Source: Chinchilla lanigera (taxonomy: Eukaryota > Chordata > Mammalia > Rodentia > Chinchillidae). Taken from it: a stretch of DNA of 64,000 nt. Where the stretch lies: NCBI RefSeq assembly GCF_000276665.1, contig NW_004955477.1:691313-755312 (forward strand). The letters run 5' to 3'. The notes under the pieces are model-generated. The model saw nothing but the letters and a program-made list of their open reading frames with translations. It did not search any database and was not told the DNA's origin. Both the position numbers and the translations under genes were made by a program. This document shows, one piece after another, positions 41,571-52,849 of this stretch; position 1 is the stretch's first letter, and every line of letters begins with the position of its first letter.

Positions 41571-43175
41571 CATGAAAATTACAGAACACTGAAGAAAGAA
41601 ATTGAAGACATTAAAAATTGTAAAGAACCCCCTTGTGCAAGGATCAGCAGAACTAATATTATTAAAATTGCCATATTAACATATGAAAAGCAGTCCACAG
41701 ATTCAGGGCAATTGCTATTAAAATTGCTGTGTGGACATTCTTCACACAGGTAGAAAAACTAATCCCCAAATTCATATGGAATAAAAAAAGTTAAAAAATA
41801 AAACACCCAGAATAACCGAAAACTCCTAAGCAAAAAGAACTGCTAGAGGCATCACAATTCCAGTTATCAAGTTGTACTACAAAACGACAGTAACAAAATG
41901 AACGTGATATTGGCATAAAAACAGACATTAAAGACAAATGGAATTTTAAAGACAAATCCATGAATCTGCAGCTATATAATTTTTGACAAAGTAGCTAAGA
42001 ACATGCTAAAAGACGATAGCCTGTTTTACAAATAGTTCCCGGGAAAATGGATATCCATATGCAGAAGATTGCAACTAGATCCCTATCTCTTCCCCTATAC
42101 TAAAATCAAATCAGAATGGATCAAAGACCTAGATAAATACGCACATAAACCTTGAAACTGCTGGAGAATAACGGGAAGTGCTTGAACCCATGTGCACAGG
42201 TAAAGATTTCCTGAATAAAACTCCAGTAGCACTGGAAATAAAATCAAGAATCAACAAATGTATGGGATTACATTAAAAAAAAAATTTTCTGCACAGCAGA
42301 GTGAAGAGAACCTTCTGAGTGGGCAAAAGTATTTTCCAGCTACTCTTCTGATAGAGGGTTAATATATAGGGTATATAAAGAACACAAAAAATTAACCTCC
42401 CCAAAACAACCCAATCAAAAAATAGCAAATGAACTGAATAGACTTCAAAGGAAAGACAAATGGCCAGTAAGTGTATGGGGGGAGGAAAACTTGCCATCTC
42501 TAGCCACCAGAGAAATGCAAATGAAAACTTACAGTTCGTCTCACCCCAGCCAGAATGGCTTTCCTAAATAATATAAAAATAACAGTGATGCTGGTAGGGA
42601 TGAAGAGGGGGAGGAACCCTCCTCCTACGTTACTAGCAGGAATATAAACAAGTAAAATCACTGTGGGAAACAGTATGAAGTTTCCTAAACCAAAAATAGA
42701 AATAACGACTTGATCCAGGTATCCCATTCCTGAGTGTATTCCTGAAAGAATTAAAGACAGCATGATACAGTAATACATGCATGTTTATAGTGGCACAATT
42801 CACAACAGCTAAGCTATGGAAACAGCCTAGTTGTGCATTAACAGCAAATGTGGCATACATAATGAAATTTTATTCAGCCATATAGAAGAATGAAATCATG
42901 TCATTTACAGGAAAAAGGAACTGGATCCATCATGTGAAGCAAAGTAAACAAGATTCAAATAGTGCATATTTTCTCTTATATGAGAAACCTAACATAATAA
43001 ATGAATAAAGGAGAAATAATAGAAAATTAGAAGGGAGATTCTTGAAAATAGGGGAAGGAATCACAGGGAGAGGGGAAGGAAAGGAGAGAGGAGGAAAGGG
43101 ATTGAAAATGATTAGGGTATATCCATATACCAATGCCCCCAAACTAAACATGCATTAATTAAAAAAAAAACATAA
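41571..43175 (+). mobile_element. L1 3' portion (sense)
   Basis: Sense L1 ORF2 from its middle (CAGTTATCAAGTTGTACTAC near 41861, TAATTTTTGACAAAGTAGC at 41979) through the C-terminal part to a GGA-rich 3'UTR (43020-43110) and an A-run near 43165. Frames are broken throughout; reverse-strand open frames here are shadows. Confidence 0.85.
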
Positions 43176-43270
43176 AGGGAAATTCTAAACTTAAAGGAGA
43201 GCCCTTCCTCTGCAGTTTAAGAATTTTGTTAGCATGGTGTTTGTGTCTTAATCAAATGTCCTGTGAACAA

Positions 43271-43382
43271 GCCAGGTGCAATGGCATATACCTGTAATTA
43301 CAGGTACTGTGGAGAATCACTTAACCCTAGAGTTCAGAACCACTCTGAGCAACGTAGTGAGACCTTGGCTCAAAAAACCCCA
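43271..43382 (+). mobile_element. B1-type SINE, diverged
   Basis: GCCAGGTGCAATGGCATATACCTG through CAACGTAGTGAGACCTTGGC and an A/C-rich tail. The internal duplication is absent. Confidence 0.75.
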
Positions 43383-43602
43383 GTTAATGTGAATCAGGAA
43401 ACACTTATATCAAAAATGAAGAGATCTAACAAGTGAATACTAAATTTGGCATAATGATACTAGACCTTCCTTGTTTTGGGGAGGGTTTGACACTTCATAC
43501 AGGACATGATTAAAATTATACTTAATTAGATGGTTTGCATTTTCCATGTGATACCTTCAATGTTATAGGGATTCAAAACCAATTGTTTTTTAAATGATTT
43601 TT

Positions 43603-43701
43603 TTTTTTTTTTTTTTGGTTTTTCTCCGGTACCGGGAACCGAACTCACGACCTTGCGCTTGCCAGGCAGGCGCTTTTGCCGCTGAGCTAAATCCCCAGCC
43701 C
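43603..43701 (-). mobile_element. ID-type SINE, young, antisense
   Basis: A long poly-T is followed by CTCCGGTACCGGGAACCGAA, CACGACCTTGCGCTTGCC and ATCCCCAGCCC. The duplication tttaaatgattttt occurs at 43589-43602 and 43702-43715. The body is near the apparent consensus. Confidence 0.93.
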
Positions 43702-44009
43702 TTTAAATGATTTTTGAAAATTATTTTTCCCAAACATCGACATGTATTGAAAATACTGCTAAACTGAGGCTCGCATTTACAATTTTAATTGATAAAATTC
43801 TAGTACTGCATTTTTCAGGTAGTTAAAAGTGAATAGAACCTGGGGCCTATTCATGCGATATGAGCGCCACCTTCTGGTTATTCAATTGCTAAATTGATAG
43901 TAATTTGGTATTAATTTCACTTTATTTCACCTGACATAAAGATGTGTGATTATGTAGGATAGTTTTGAAATTAATCAAAAGTATGCTACAGTTTACAAAT
44001 GGCTTTTTG

Positions 44010-44094
44010 TTTGTTCTGTTTTGGTACTGGGAGTCAAAGTCAGGATCTTGCGCTTGCCAGGCAGGTACTCTGCCCCTGAGCTGTATACCTGGCT
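44010..44094 (-). mobile_element. ID-type SINE, diverged, antisense
   Basis: TTTTGGTACTGGGAGTCAAA, CTTGCGCTTGCCAGGCAGG and CTGAGCTGTATACCTGGC. The flanks tacaaatggcttttt and tacaaatagcttttt form a duplication with one mismatch. Confidence 0.87.
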
Positions 44095-44125
44095 CCTACA
44101 AATAGCTTTTTCAATTAAGTGTTAA

Positions 44126-44222
44126 GGGGCCGGGGATATAGCTTGGAGGCACAGTGCCTGCCTGGCAAGCACAAGGTCCTGAGTTCCATTCCCCGTACCA
44201 AAATAAATAAATAAATAAATAG
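44126..44222 (+). mobile_element. ID-type SINE
   Basis: GGGGCCGGGGATATAGCTTGG through GAGTTCCATTCCCCGTACC with an (AAAT)n tail. It lies only 30 bp after the antisense copy, in opposite orientation. No duplication was identified. Confidence 0.87.
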
Positions 44223-45084
44223 TTGATTTGGAGATTATTCTAGTATCACAGTCGCTGTAAGCTCAGATCTTGTGCAGCCTTTAGTCTTACGTGGTGATAA
44301 CATTTGGAAAAACTATCATACAATATTATGATATTTACTCTGATACAGTCAAGAGATAAAACAATTCCATCATTACAATGATCCCTTATTGTTGCCCTGT
44401 TGAGGTCACATCCATCTGCCACAGTACGGTTTAGAAACAGACTTAGTCACTTGCCCAAAGTCACATTAGGTTTAAAGTACAATCTTCCTCTACTAGATTG
44501 GGCACTTAACTTACACTACTGCTTCAGGAAGGAATCTTGAAAACTGCTCTTTATTTTATCTCCAGATTACTAAATGAATTGACTTCTCATTCAATATTTT
44601 CTAGACCCATAATATTTCAAATGACAGATTTTTTTATACATTCCATTGCAATTTAACTTTTGAGAGTCAGTAGTAGGTAAGTATCTTCATCCTAACCTCC
44701 CTTGAAAGATTGCAAGCTCTGGCATTTGATGTTATATGAATTAATAAAGTTACCAAAATAAGGTAAATAGATATTTAAATAAAATAATCAGATTACAATG
44801 CCAAATTTTTGCATTGGAAATAGTTGTCTTCACTGTACAATAGGTAGCACATACCAGTAGGAGGCTTAAGGAAATGTAATACGTGATAAAAAGTCTAGCA
44901 TGGAAAATTACAGAAATATGGAAAACTACACATGCAAGGATTAAGATGGTCAAAAAATGATGTGGGAAGGAGTGTGGTAGAGAGGGCCTTTGAGAAGTGC
45001 CAGAAGATAATAGGGTCCTTCCATGTAACAGCTGATGTGATGTGACAGTAAATTTATAAATATTGACTAGGAATGTGAAGGATT
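44223..45084. other. Intergenic sequence, nothing recognised
   Basis: No gene or nameable repeat is evident. The reverse-strand open frame extending through this stretch (44750-45223) crosses an ID SINE and is not a gene. Confidence 0.5.
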
Positions 45085-45099
45085 TGAATTGATGCATAA

Positions 45100-45210
45100 G
45101 GGACTGGGGATTTAGCTCAGTGGCACAGCTCTTGCCTGGCAAGCATGAGGTCGTGAGTTCGATTCCCGGTACCAGAAAAAAAACCAAAACCAAAAAAGAA
45201 AAAAATACTG
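45100..45210 (+). mobile_element. ID-type SINE, young
   Basis: GGACTGGGGATTTAGCTCAG through GAGTTCGATTCCCGGTACC with an A-rich tail. A perfect 15-bp duplication, tgaattgatgcataa, occurs at 45085-45099 and 45211-45225. Confidence 0.93.
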
Positions 45211-45779
45211 TGAATTGATGCATAACATTTCAGTTTTATTCTCTTGAAGGTTCATTGTTTCTTTCTCCCTTGCTTGTTATGATACATACACCTCGCCTTA
45301 CTTTTCTTTAGGGGAAAGATGAGAGTGACATAAGAATCTGGGGAAGCTTCCATGCCGTAGGAACTCACCATATCAAGCTTTTTTTTTCCGTGTGTGTGTG
45401 CACGTGTGCGCGCTTGTCTTTGGTACCTTCATGATATACAAATAACCTAGTTTCTGTGTAAACTTATTTACTGATATTTCTAAATAAGCGCCTTTGATCC
45501 CAGTGATGGCTGTTCTTAGTGACTTTCACATGCATCATGTGTATGGTCTTGGTTCATGTTATCAGTCATGCTCTTTTCTTCTCACCTTCCTTTTTCCTGT
45601 TGATGTATAGAAAGTGGAGGATTTTTTCAGTGAGAGTGAGACATGAAGAATGAGGGCAAGTTTGGCCTGAACAACTAGAAGCAAACAGAATCCATGAGCT
45701 AACATAGTAAATCTGTAGATAAAGCAGGCTAGAGGGAAAGATCATGATTTCAGTATTGAATGTATTAGGTTTATGTGCC

Positions 45780-48112
45780 TATTAAGACATTAAAATGACA
45801 TAGTACTCTACTTACAAAACCAAAACATGCCACTAAAAGACTCCTAGAACTAATAACCAAGTTCAGCATTGTAGCAGGATACAAATCAATAACAAAAATC
45901 AATAACAATCCTATACACTAATAATGAACTCACTTAAAAAGAAATTAGGAAAACAATACCATTAGTACCATCAAGAAGAATGAAATACTCAGGAATTAAC
46001 CTAACTATGGAAATAACAGACCTCTACAGTGAAAATTACATCAATCTGAAAAAGGAGTTAGTAGACATCAAAAACTGGAAAGATATCCCATATTCCTGGA
46101 TAGGCAGAACCAATATAGTCAAAATGGCTATACTTCCCAAACTGATGTATAGATTTAATGCAATCCAAATTAAAATTCCAGCAACATTCTTCACAGATAG
46201 AGAGAAAATAATACAAAAATCTATATGGAACCAGAAGAGACCCAGAAGAGCAAAAGCAATTCTGGGTAACAATGCAAAGCAGGAGACATCACAACCCAAG
46301 TTCTGAAGTCATATTACAAAGCCACGGTATTGAGAACAGCATGGTACGGGCACAAAAACAGATGTGTGGATCAATGGAACAGAATAGATGTGGCCGAAAC
46401 AACCCCAGACACATTCACATACTTGATCTTTGACAAAGGGGCCAAAAACATATTCTGGGGAAAAGCTAGCCTCTTTAATAAAAGGGGCAGGGAAAATTGG
46501 AAATCCACATACAGAAGGTTGAATGCAGACTCATATCTTACAATATACTAAACTGAAATAAAAATGGATCAAAAAATCTAAGCGTTAAATCAGAAAAACC
46601 TAATCTGCTGGAAGATAAAATAGGTAAAACTCTTGAAGACATAGGCATAGGCAAGGACTTTCTGAACATAACACTAGTAGCACAAGAAATAATACCAAGA
46701 ATCTATAAATGGGATCATAGCAAATTAAAATTCTGCACAGCAGAGAAAACAACCAACAGAGTGAAGAGAGAACCTATAGACTGGGAAAAAAAATGCCAGC
46801 TATTCCTCAAACAGAGGGCTAACATCTAGAATATATAAAGAACTCGAAAAAAAACCAACAACAACAACAAAAAAAAACCCACAAAATAAAAGACCCAATC
46901 AGAAACTGGGCAACCAAAATGAATAGATACGTTTCAGAATAAGTAGTACAAACAGCCAATAACTACATGAAAAAGTATTCAACATTGCTGGCCATTAGAG
47001 AAATGCAAATTAAAACAATACTAAGATACCATAAGATACAGAAAGAATGGCTGTTATGGTTTGTGTCTGTATGGCCCTGCAAAGCCTCATGCAGTCATGG
47101 GATGGGCTTTTAGAGTTTATGATTGATCCATGATCCAACGCTGGGTTGTGAGTGCTACACCGCCCTGGGGCGGATAGTTTGCATATGTAAGAGAGAGAGA
47201 AGCTGGTTGCCGTCACTCCTGCCTTATGCTGTTGTTGCTTTCGCTGCCTTCCGCTGCCATGCACTGTTGCCCTCTACTATGTGCCACCTTGCCTTGGAGC
47301 CAGCTGATTATAGACTGAAACTTCCACAAACTGTGAGCTAAATGAACCTTTCCTTCCTTAATTCTGGGCATCAGGTATTTTGTCTCAGCAATGAGAGAAA
47401 AGTAAGCAACACAATGGCCATCATCAAGAAATCAACCAATAATAAATGCTGGTGATGCTGCAGGAAAAAAGGAAACTTTCTGTGTTGTTGGTAGAAATGT
47501 AGACTAATACAACCACTGTGGAGATTAGTATAGATGTTCTTCAAAAAACTAAAATTGGAAATTCCATTTGACCCAGCTATTCCCCTTCTAGATATCTTCC
47601 TGAAAAAGCCGGTCATCATATTACAGTGATACATGCATACCTATGTTTATAGCAGCATAGTTTGTAATAGCTAAATCTTGGAAACAGCCTATATGCCTGT
47701 CAACAGATGAATGGATAATGAAAATATGGTATTTATACACAGTGGAGTACTACCCTGCCATAAAGAAGATGCACTCAAGAACATAATGTTAAGTACAATA
47801 AATCACACACACACATGGTTTCTCTTATACGAGAAATTCAAAATATAAAGAGGAAAATGAAGTAGGGAGATCTTTTTCAAATGGGAAGGAGAACAAGAGA
47901 TGGAGGGAGGGGAGGAAGGGAAGGGAAAAGATTTTAAAAAGAATTGAAAAAATGGAAATAGAGCTTTTACAAGTGGGAGCAGAACAAAAGTTGGAGGAGC
48001 AGGGAGGAATGGGAGCAGAAGGGGAGAGAACAGAATTAAGACGTTATGTACATACACAAACTCCCCCACTGTAAGTGTAATCGTTACATATGCAAATATA
48101 TGTTAATGTAAA
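45780..48112 (+). mobile_element. L1 3' half (sense), carrying a solo LTR
   Basis: Sense L1 ORF2 starts around AAGACTCCTAGAACTAATAA (45836) and runs to the 3'UTR near 48110. The frame at 45980-46306 encodes about 108 residues of ORF2 (for example [13 protein letters not shown]), then breaks. The LTR at 47052-47413 splits it. A G/A-rich 3'UTR tract lies at 47880-48030. Confidence 0.87.
47052..47413 (+). mobile_element. Solo LTR, ERVL-MaLR-like, with 5-bp TSD
   Basis: A 362-bp element starts TGTTATGG and ends CAACACA. It is flanked by ATGGC at 47047-47051 and 47414-47418. It is homologous to 22847-23206 along its length (shared GGATAGTTTGCATATGTAAG and CCTTTCCTTCCTTAATT). No internal retroviral sequence remains, so it is a recombined solo LTR. 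Confidence 0.87.
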
Positions 48113-49600
48113 ATCCTAATGACATGTATGAAGAATTATTTAGGGAGAAGCGTACTGATGTCTATGATTTAAATACATCAAGCAACAGAGTGGATTCATG
48201 GATGGAGAGAGGAATGGCTAAATTGACAAGTGAAAAACGAGGTTAGCAAAATGTGGTACCAGGTGGTGGATATCCACTGGGAAGCGCCTTCAGTTTGGCT
48301 GTATGCTGGACATTTTTCATAAGAGAATTTGAGAGGAAAACAAAAGAGGGCATTCAAGTGGAAATTTCAGGCAGGTAGTTGAATATACACATTTGGAATT
48401 GAGAAAAATTATTGGAAACAAAAATGTGAGACTTCAACATATTACATGGTATGTAAAGCCGTGGTACCGGATGGGATCACCATTTGGAAGGAGAAGGTGA
48501 AGCGAACCACAGAATAAGCATAGGACACGGCAGCACCAAGGGCTCTGAAGACGAGAAAGCAGCCACAACTAATGAGAAGGCCTGACTACACAGGCAATAG
48601 GATGTCAAGGGTAGGTGCTGTCCTGAAAGCCAAGAGCAGTAAGGGGATCAAGGAGGGAGGAAGTCATCAGATGCCTCAAATGCTACACATAAGAGGCAAA
48701 TAGAAATGCCCATTGCTTCTGCGATGTGGTGGTCATTTGGTGATCTTGACAGAAGCAGTTCTGTGACAGCACTTTCAAGATAAAACTTTTGCACTTGTTC
48801 CTCCATCTCTTGTTCCTCTTCCCATTATTGCACCAAATAAAACTTCCAGCACTTCCCAAATAAAACTTTTGAGGAATTTTGCTACAAGGAGATCTGAAAA
48901 ATCAAATTGTTGCTGGTATTAAAAGCAGAGCTTTTTTTTTTTTTTTTGGTTTTTAAGGGATTTTTTTGGGAAAATACAAGAAATAATGGCTTATTTGTTG
49001 ACACAATGACCTAGTAGCAAAAGGGTCATTTGTATAAGAGATCAGAGGACTGTTGCACAAGTCTTTGAGCAGTAGAGTGAGATGGAAAGCAGTGCACATG
49101 GAGAGGAGTGGCTTTTTAACATGTGCAGATGTTTGTCTGCGGTAGAAAAGCAGGATAGGGAGGCACCGCTGCTGGGTGAGTGGGGAGCTGTGGAGAGGAT
49201 AAATCTCGAAAAGTCTTTCTGCCTTAGTTTCAGCAAATTAGGAGACACAGTCCTCAACAGGGAGTTGGGGAAGGATCTTTGAGAGGTTTGAGGAGAGAAT
49301 AAGGATGTGAAATTGCCTAGAATAGTGGAAAAAGAATTGAGTAGAGAGATGCCATGTCCCAGGCAGCACTGAGAGCTCATTTGAGCACCATGGTCATGAA
49401 TTAGTGTTGGGTAACTGTATGCAATTTTGTCACGTCCCTGACTTCAGTGGAAGGGCCTTTGTTGGTTTCCTGGTTAAGCATGATGCTGGCTTTTGTGCTG
49501 AGACAGAAATGCTTAATCAGGTTAAAGAAGCGTCCAAATATTCACATCTTACCAAGCTTTTTTAAAAAATGAAGAATGAAGGTTGAATTTTGTCTATATT
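48113..49600. other. Intergenic sequence, nothing recognised
   Basis: About 1.5 kb with a T-run near 48931-48947. There are no clear repeats; the open frames on both strands at 49042-49380 lack any recognisable domain or splice context. Confidence 0.45.
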
Positions 49601-49605
49601 CAATA

Positions 49606-49625
49606 TCTATTCAATATTGAATAGA
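49606..49625. repeat. Perfect 20-bp palindrome
   Basis: TCTATTCAATATTGAATAGA is its own reverse complement. It lies in an ATTCAATAT-rich patch (49596-49640) that repeats the core several times. Confidence 0.92.
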
Positions 49626-49699
49626 ATATTCAATATCAATATATATTTATAAAACTAATGATTCACTCAAAATGAATTTGGTAAAATCATTAACTTATT

Positions 49700-49905
49700 T
49701 CTTAATATTTATCATTACATTTCTAACTAAATCCCATTTGGTCATGATTTATTACTTTAAAAATGTGTTGCTTGATTTTGTTTGCTACTATTTCACTTTT
49801 TACATAACTATGTTATATTGACCTGTATTTTCCTTTTGCAAGGTTCTAATCTTCAGAGTTTTTATGGTGTTACCTGGTTTCATAGGAAAAATGAAGACAG
49901 GGTGT
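49700..49905 (-). mobile_element. Old L1 ORF2 fragment, antisense
   Basis: AAATCCCATTTGGTCATGAT followed by TGTTGCTTGATTTTGTTTGC is the antisense L1 ORF2 phrase also seen near 8900 and 11940, but more diverged. Confidence 0.65.
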
Positions 49906-50574
49906 TAGATTGTAACTTACAGATTTTTAAAAGTTGTGTCCCCTGAGATGAACACCATCAACATCACCACAGAACTTGCTAGAAATGGATATCATTGGTC
50001 CCATGCCAGTCCTATAAAATCAGTCTGAGGATAGGGCTACCAGTCTGTTTTCAACAATCACTGCAGGTAATTTTGATGCCCACTAAAGTTTGCAATCAAA
50101 TAAGATGCAATCAAGTAAGACATCCATTGCCTGCAAAGAGTTAACTTCTCTCCTGTACCTCTAGAATGTCTCTACAGTATTATATAGAATCCTGAGGAAA
50201 GCTGGGAAAATAGTCACCCAAATCAGTATCTGTATTCTGTGGTTCACATGAGGAACCTCACGGAGAAAGGCTATGTACATGGACCTACTCCAACCAATTA
50301 AACTTGCAACACAGGTAGGAATGAAAAGTTTTCATTATTTCGTGTTCTATGTAGACAGAATTTTATCAAGAATTGAGGATTTAACTCTGAGATTCCTGGC
50401 AATGGAAAAAGAAAATATTAAATTCTATACTAGTCTTTGTTTAATAGAACAAAACATCACCGTTTTGAGGCAGAAAGCCTTCTAGGCATTCAGTGTGCAG
50501 AAATTTTCCACGTGGGTTGTGTTATAAATAATGGGTAACAGGGGGACCCTGTAAAGTTTTCTTTACATTTTTTA
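49906..50574. other. Intergenic sequence, nothing recognised
   Basis: No gene or repeat family can be named. A 70-codon open frame at 50273-50485 has no recognisable motif. Confidence 0.45.
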
Positions 50575-50580
50575 TTAGTA

Positions 50581-51080
50581 TGTTGTTATGATTGATACAT
50601 TGTGTCAACCTGAGGAACCTAGAGGCTTGGCTAAGTGACTCAGCAGTTCTAGTCCTTCGGTGAAAAGGATGTGCTCTTCCTGCTCTAGGATGTTGTTCAT
50701 TGTGTCAATCTGAGAAGATCAGAACAGTAACTAAGTGTCTGAGCTGGGGGCCAGGGTCCTTAACTTTGTATACATGCTGAGCCTGTGCAGGAGGAGGGCA
50801 TGGAGATTATGCCAGAGCTACATGCCCCCTGGGTGGGGGTAGCCTGCTTACAATATAAGGGAGGAAAAGAGGCTTGCTCTCTCTCTTGTGCTCTTGCTGC
50901 TTTTGCTGTCTTCTGCCACCTTGAAGTGTTGCCCTTGTGCCATGCCACCCTGCCTGGGAGCCAGCTGATTATGGACTGAAATTATGGACTCCACAAATTG
51001 TGAGCTAAATAAATCTTTCCTTTCTTAATTTTGGGTGTTGGGTATTTTGTCTCAACAACGAGAGAAAAGTAACCAAGATA
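50581..51080 (+). mobile_element. MaLR-like LTR, related to the two solo LTRs but rearranged
   Basis: The 3' 200 bp (GCCAGCTGATTATGGACTGA, AGCTAAATAAATC, ATTTTGTCTCAACAACGAGA) match the solo LTRs at 22847 and 47052. The 5' part differs and contains two related start-like segments, at 50581 (TGTTGTTATG) and 50691 (TGTTGTTCAT), each followed by a TTGTGTCAA(C/T)CTGAG motif. No clear 5-bp duplication is visible. Confidence 0.65.
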
Positions 51081-51109
51081 TACGTGTTTGTGATACATAG
51101 AAAGAATGT

Positions 51110-51141
51110 TCATCAGGGAGTTAGTTCATCAGGGAGTTAGT
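51110..51141 (+). repeat. 16-bp perfect direct tandem repeat
   Basis: tcatcagggagttagt occurs twice in succession (51110-51125 and 51126-51141). Confidence 0.93.
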
Positions 51142-51180
51142 ACATAGCATATTGTGTCTTAATCCTTTTTACTTCCCCCT

Positions 51181-51270
51181 TCTCTTCTCCCCTCCATGTA
51201 CCTCCAACCTTCTCTTCTCCCCTCCATGTACCTCCAACCTTCTCTTCTCCCCTCCATGTACCTCCAATCC
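51181..51270 (+). repeat. Minisatellite, 30-bp unit x 3
   Basis: Three 30-bp units begin at 51181, 51211 and 51241. The first two are identical; the third differs only in its last few bases (tcc for cct). The reverse strand translates to a repeated RLEVHGGEK peptide, an artefact of the repeat. Confidence 0.96.
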
Positions 51271-51310
51271 TTGATTTTTCTCTGTAAAGTATTTATACTT
51301 GGGGTTTCTT

Positions 51311-51394
51311 TTTTTTTTTCCGGTACTGGGAATTGAACTTATGACCTCAGGTTTGCCAGGTAAGGACTTACGCCGCTGAGCTATATCCCCAGCC
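51311..51394 (-). mobile_element. ID-type SINE, antisense
   Basis: TTTCCGGTACTGGGAATTGA, GTTTGCCAGGTAAGG and GAGCTATATCCCCAGCC. Similar flanks gggtttctt occur on both sides. Confidence 0.87.
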
Positions 51395-51399
51395 CTGGG

Positions 51400-52030
51400 T
51401 TTCTTATATAAGAGAAGCCATGTGATATTTAACCTTCTGTGTCTAATTTCACTTAGCATTATGGTTTCAAGGTGCATTCATTTTCCTACAAATGATTCAA
51501 ATTTATACCAATGGCTGAGTAATATCCCAGTATGAGGCCGGGTGTGGTGGCACATGCCTGTAATCCCAGCACTTGGGAGGCTGAGGCAGGAGGATTGTTG
51601 CTAGTTCAAGGTCAGCCTGGGCTACAAAGTGAGCTCAAGGCCAGCTTGAACTGCATAATGAGACCCTGTCTCAAAAAGACCAAAAAAAAAAAAAAATCCC
51701 AGTATGTATAAATACCACATTTTCTTTGTCCATTCATCTGTTGATGGACATAGAGGATATTTCCATGATTTATTTCACTATTGTGGTTTTGCTGCTATAA
51801 ACATGGATATGCATATAACACTGTAATATGATTTCTTTGACTTTTTTGGGAAGATACATAAATGAAGTATAGCTGGGTCTATTTTTAGTTTTTGAGGAAT
51901 ACCATACTGATTTCCCCAGTGGTGGTACTAGCTTACATTCTCAACATAGAAGGGTTCCTTTTGCCCCATAATCTCACCAGTTGTTTTTTGTGATCTCATT
52001 TTTTCTAGAGTGAGGTGGAAGTGCATGCTC
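51400..52030 (-). mobile_element. L1 3' end, antisense, carrying a B1
   Basis: AAGCCATGTGATATTTAACC, CTTAGCATTATGGTTTCAAGG and, after the B1, TCCATTCATCTGTTGATGG and CATAGAAGGGTTCCTTTTG are the antisense L1 3'UTR/ORF2 end, parallel to 6060-6240 and 6840-7290. Confidence 0.83.
51537..51697 (+). mobile_element. B1-type SINE with internal duplication, near consensus
   Basis: GGCCGGGTGTGGTGGCACATG, TAATCCCAGCACTTGGGAGG, then the two modules GGTCAGCCTGGGC and GGCCAGCTTGAAC and a long A-rich tail. The flank atcccagtatg is duplicated (upstream 51523-51535, downstream about 51698-51708). Confidence 0.93.
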
Positions 52031-52410
52031 TCTTAACAGTTTTTGTAGGTGAAAAAGCCTTTAGTTTTTCACCCTTAGAACCAAAAACAATTCATTGAGT
52101 GTAATTCTGTGGATGGAAATGAGTTCCTTCTGACCTGAACACCTTTTGCCTCCTTCTGTGTCCATTTCTCAACTTCTTGCTGCTTCCATGATTCAGCAGG
52201 CCATGTGACGCCCTCTTCAAAGCTTTTCTTGCTCATGCTGGCTGTTCCTTCTTTAAGAGCTCTATGCTCACATAAACACGTAGCCACTGTGGTTATTATT
52301 GCATTATATTTTGTTTTCCTTTCTTTTTTTTGCGAGATTGAGTTCTTCCAGGCAAGAATCTTTGTTTTGTCTAAAAGAATAGCCTTAATGTTTTTTCTCT
52401 GATTTGCTAA
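52031..52410. other. Intergenic sequence, nothing recognised
   Basis: No gene or nameable repeat. The long reverse-strand frame (52075-52530) runs through the adjacent ID SINE and is not a gene. Confidence 0.45.
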
Positions 52411-52503
52411 TGTTTTTTGGTTTTTTTTTTTGGTACCAGGAATTGAACTCAGGACCTTGTGCTTGCCAAGCAAGACCCTGTGCCACTGAGCTATATCCCT
52501 GGC
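52411..52503 (-). mobile_element. ID-type SINE, antisense
   Basis: A poly-T leader, TTTGGTACCAGGAATTGAAC, CTTGTGCTTGCCAAGC and GAGCTATATCCCTGGC. The possible duplicated flank ctgatttg is short and uncertain. Confidence 0.86.
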
Positions 52504-52849
52504 TTTTTCCTGATTTGAAAGTGAACACATTATTGTGGAACATCCATGTAAACAAAAAGAAATGAAAATAACCTGTCATCACCAAGAAATGACCTGTATT
52601 GATACATTTTCAGTGATTATACCATCCAAGTATTTCACTACATGCATATTTAATTAGCTCTATGTGTGCATAAAATTGTTTCAGAGTCTTTGTGTACAAG
52701 CCAAACATTATATACCACACAGAACAACAAAAGTAAAAATCACCAGACTTCTCATCATCTCACTTTGTTCTAAGGTCACCATGCTTACCGACACATCTGC
52801 ACAACGTTTGACATATTTGGGATCATACTATACACACTGTTTTTGTATC

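Noticed and set aside
44750..45223. 157-codon reverse-strand open frame
   Set aside because: It traverses an ID SINE and its 5' part has no domain or splice context.
45980..46306. 108-codon open frame that could be called a gene
   Set aside because: It is a fragment of L1 ORF2 within a broken L1.
51181..51270. CRISPR-like 30-bp repeats
   Set aside because: The units are directly tandem with no spacers, and the genome is mammalian.
52075..52530. 151-codon reverse-strand open frame
   Set aside because: Its start lies in an ID SINE and the remainder has no recognisable domain.
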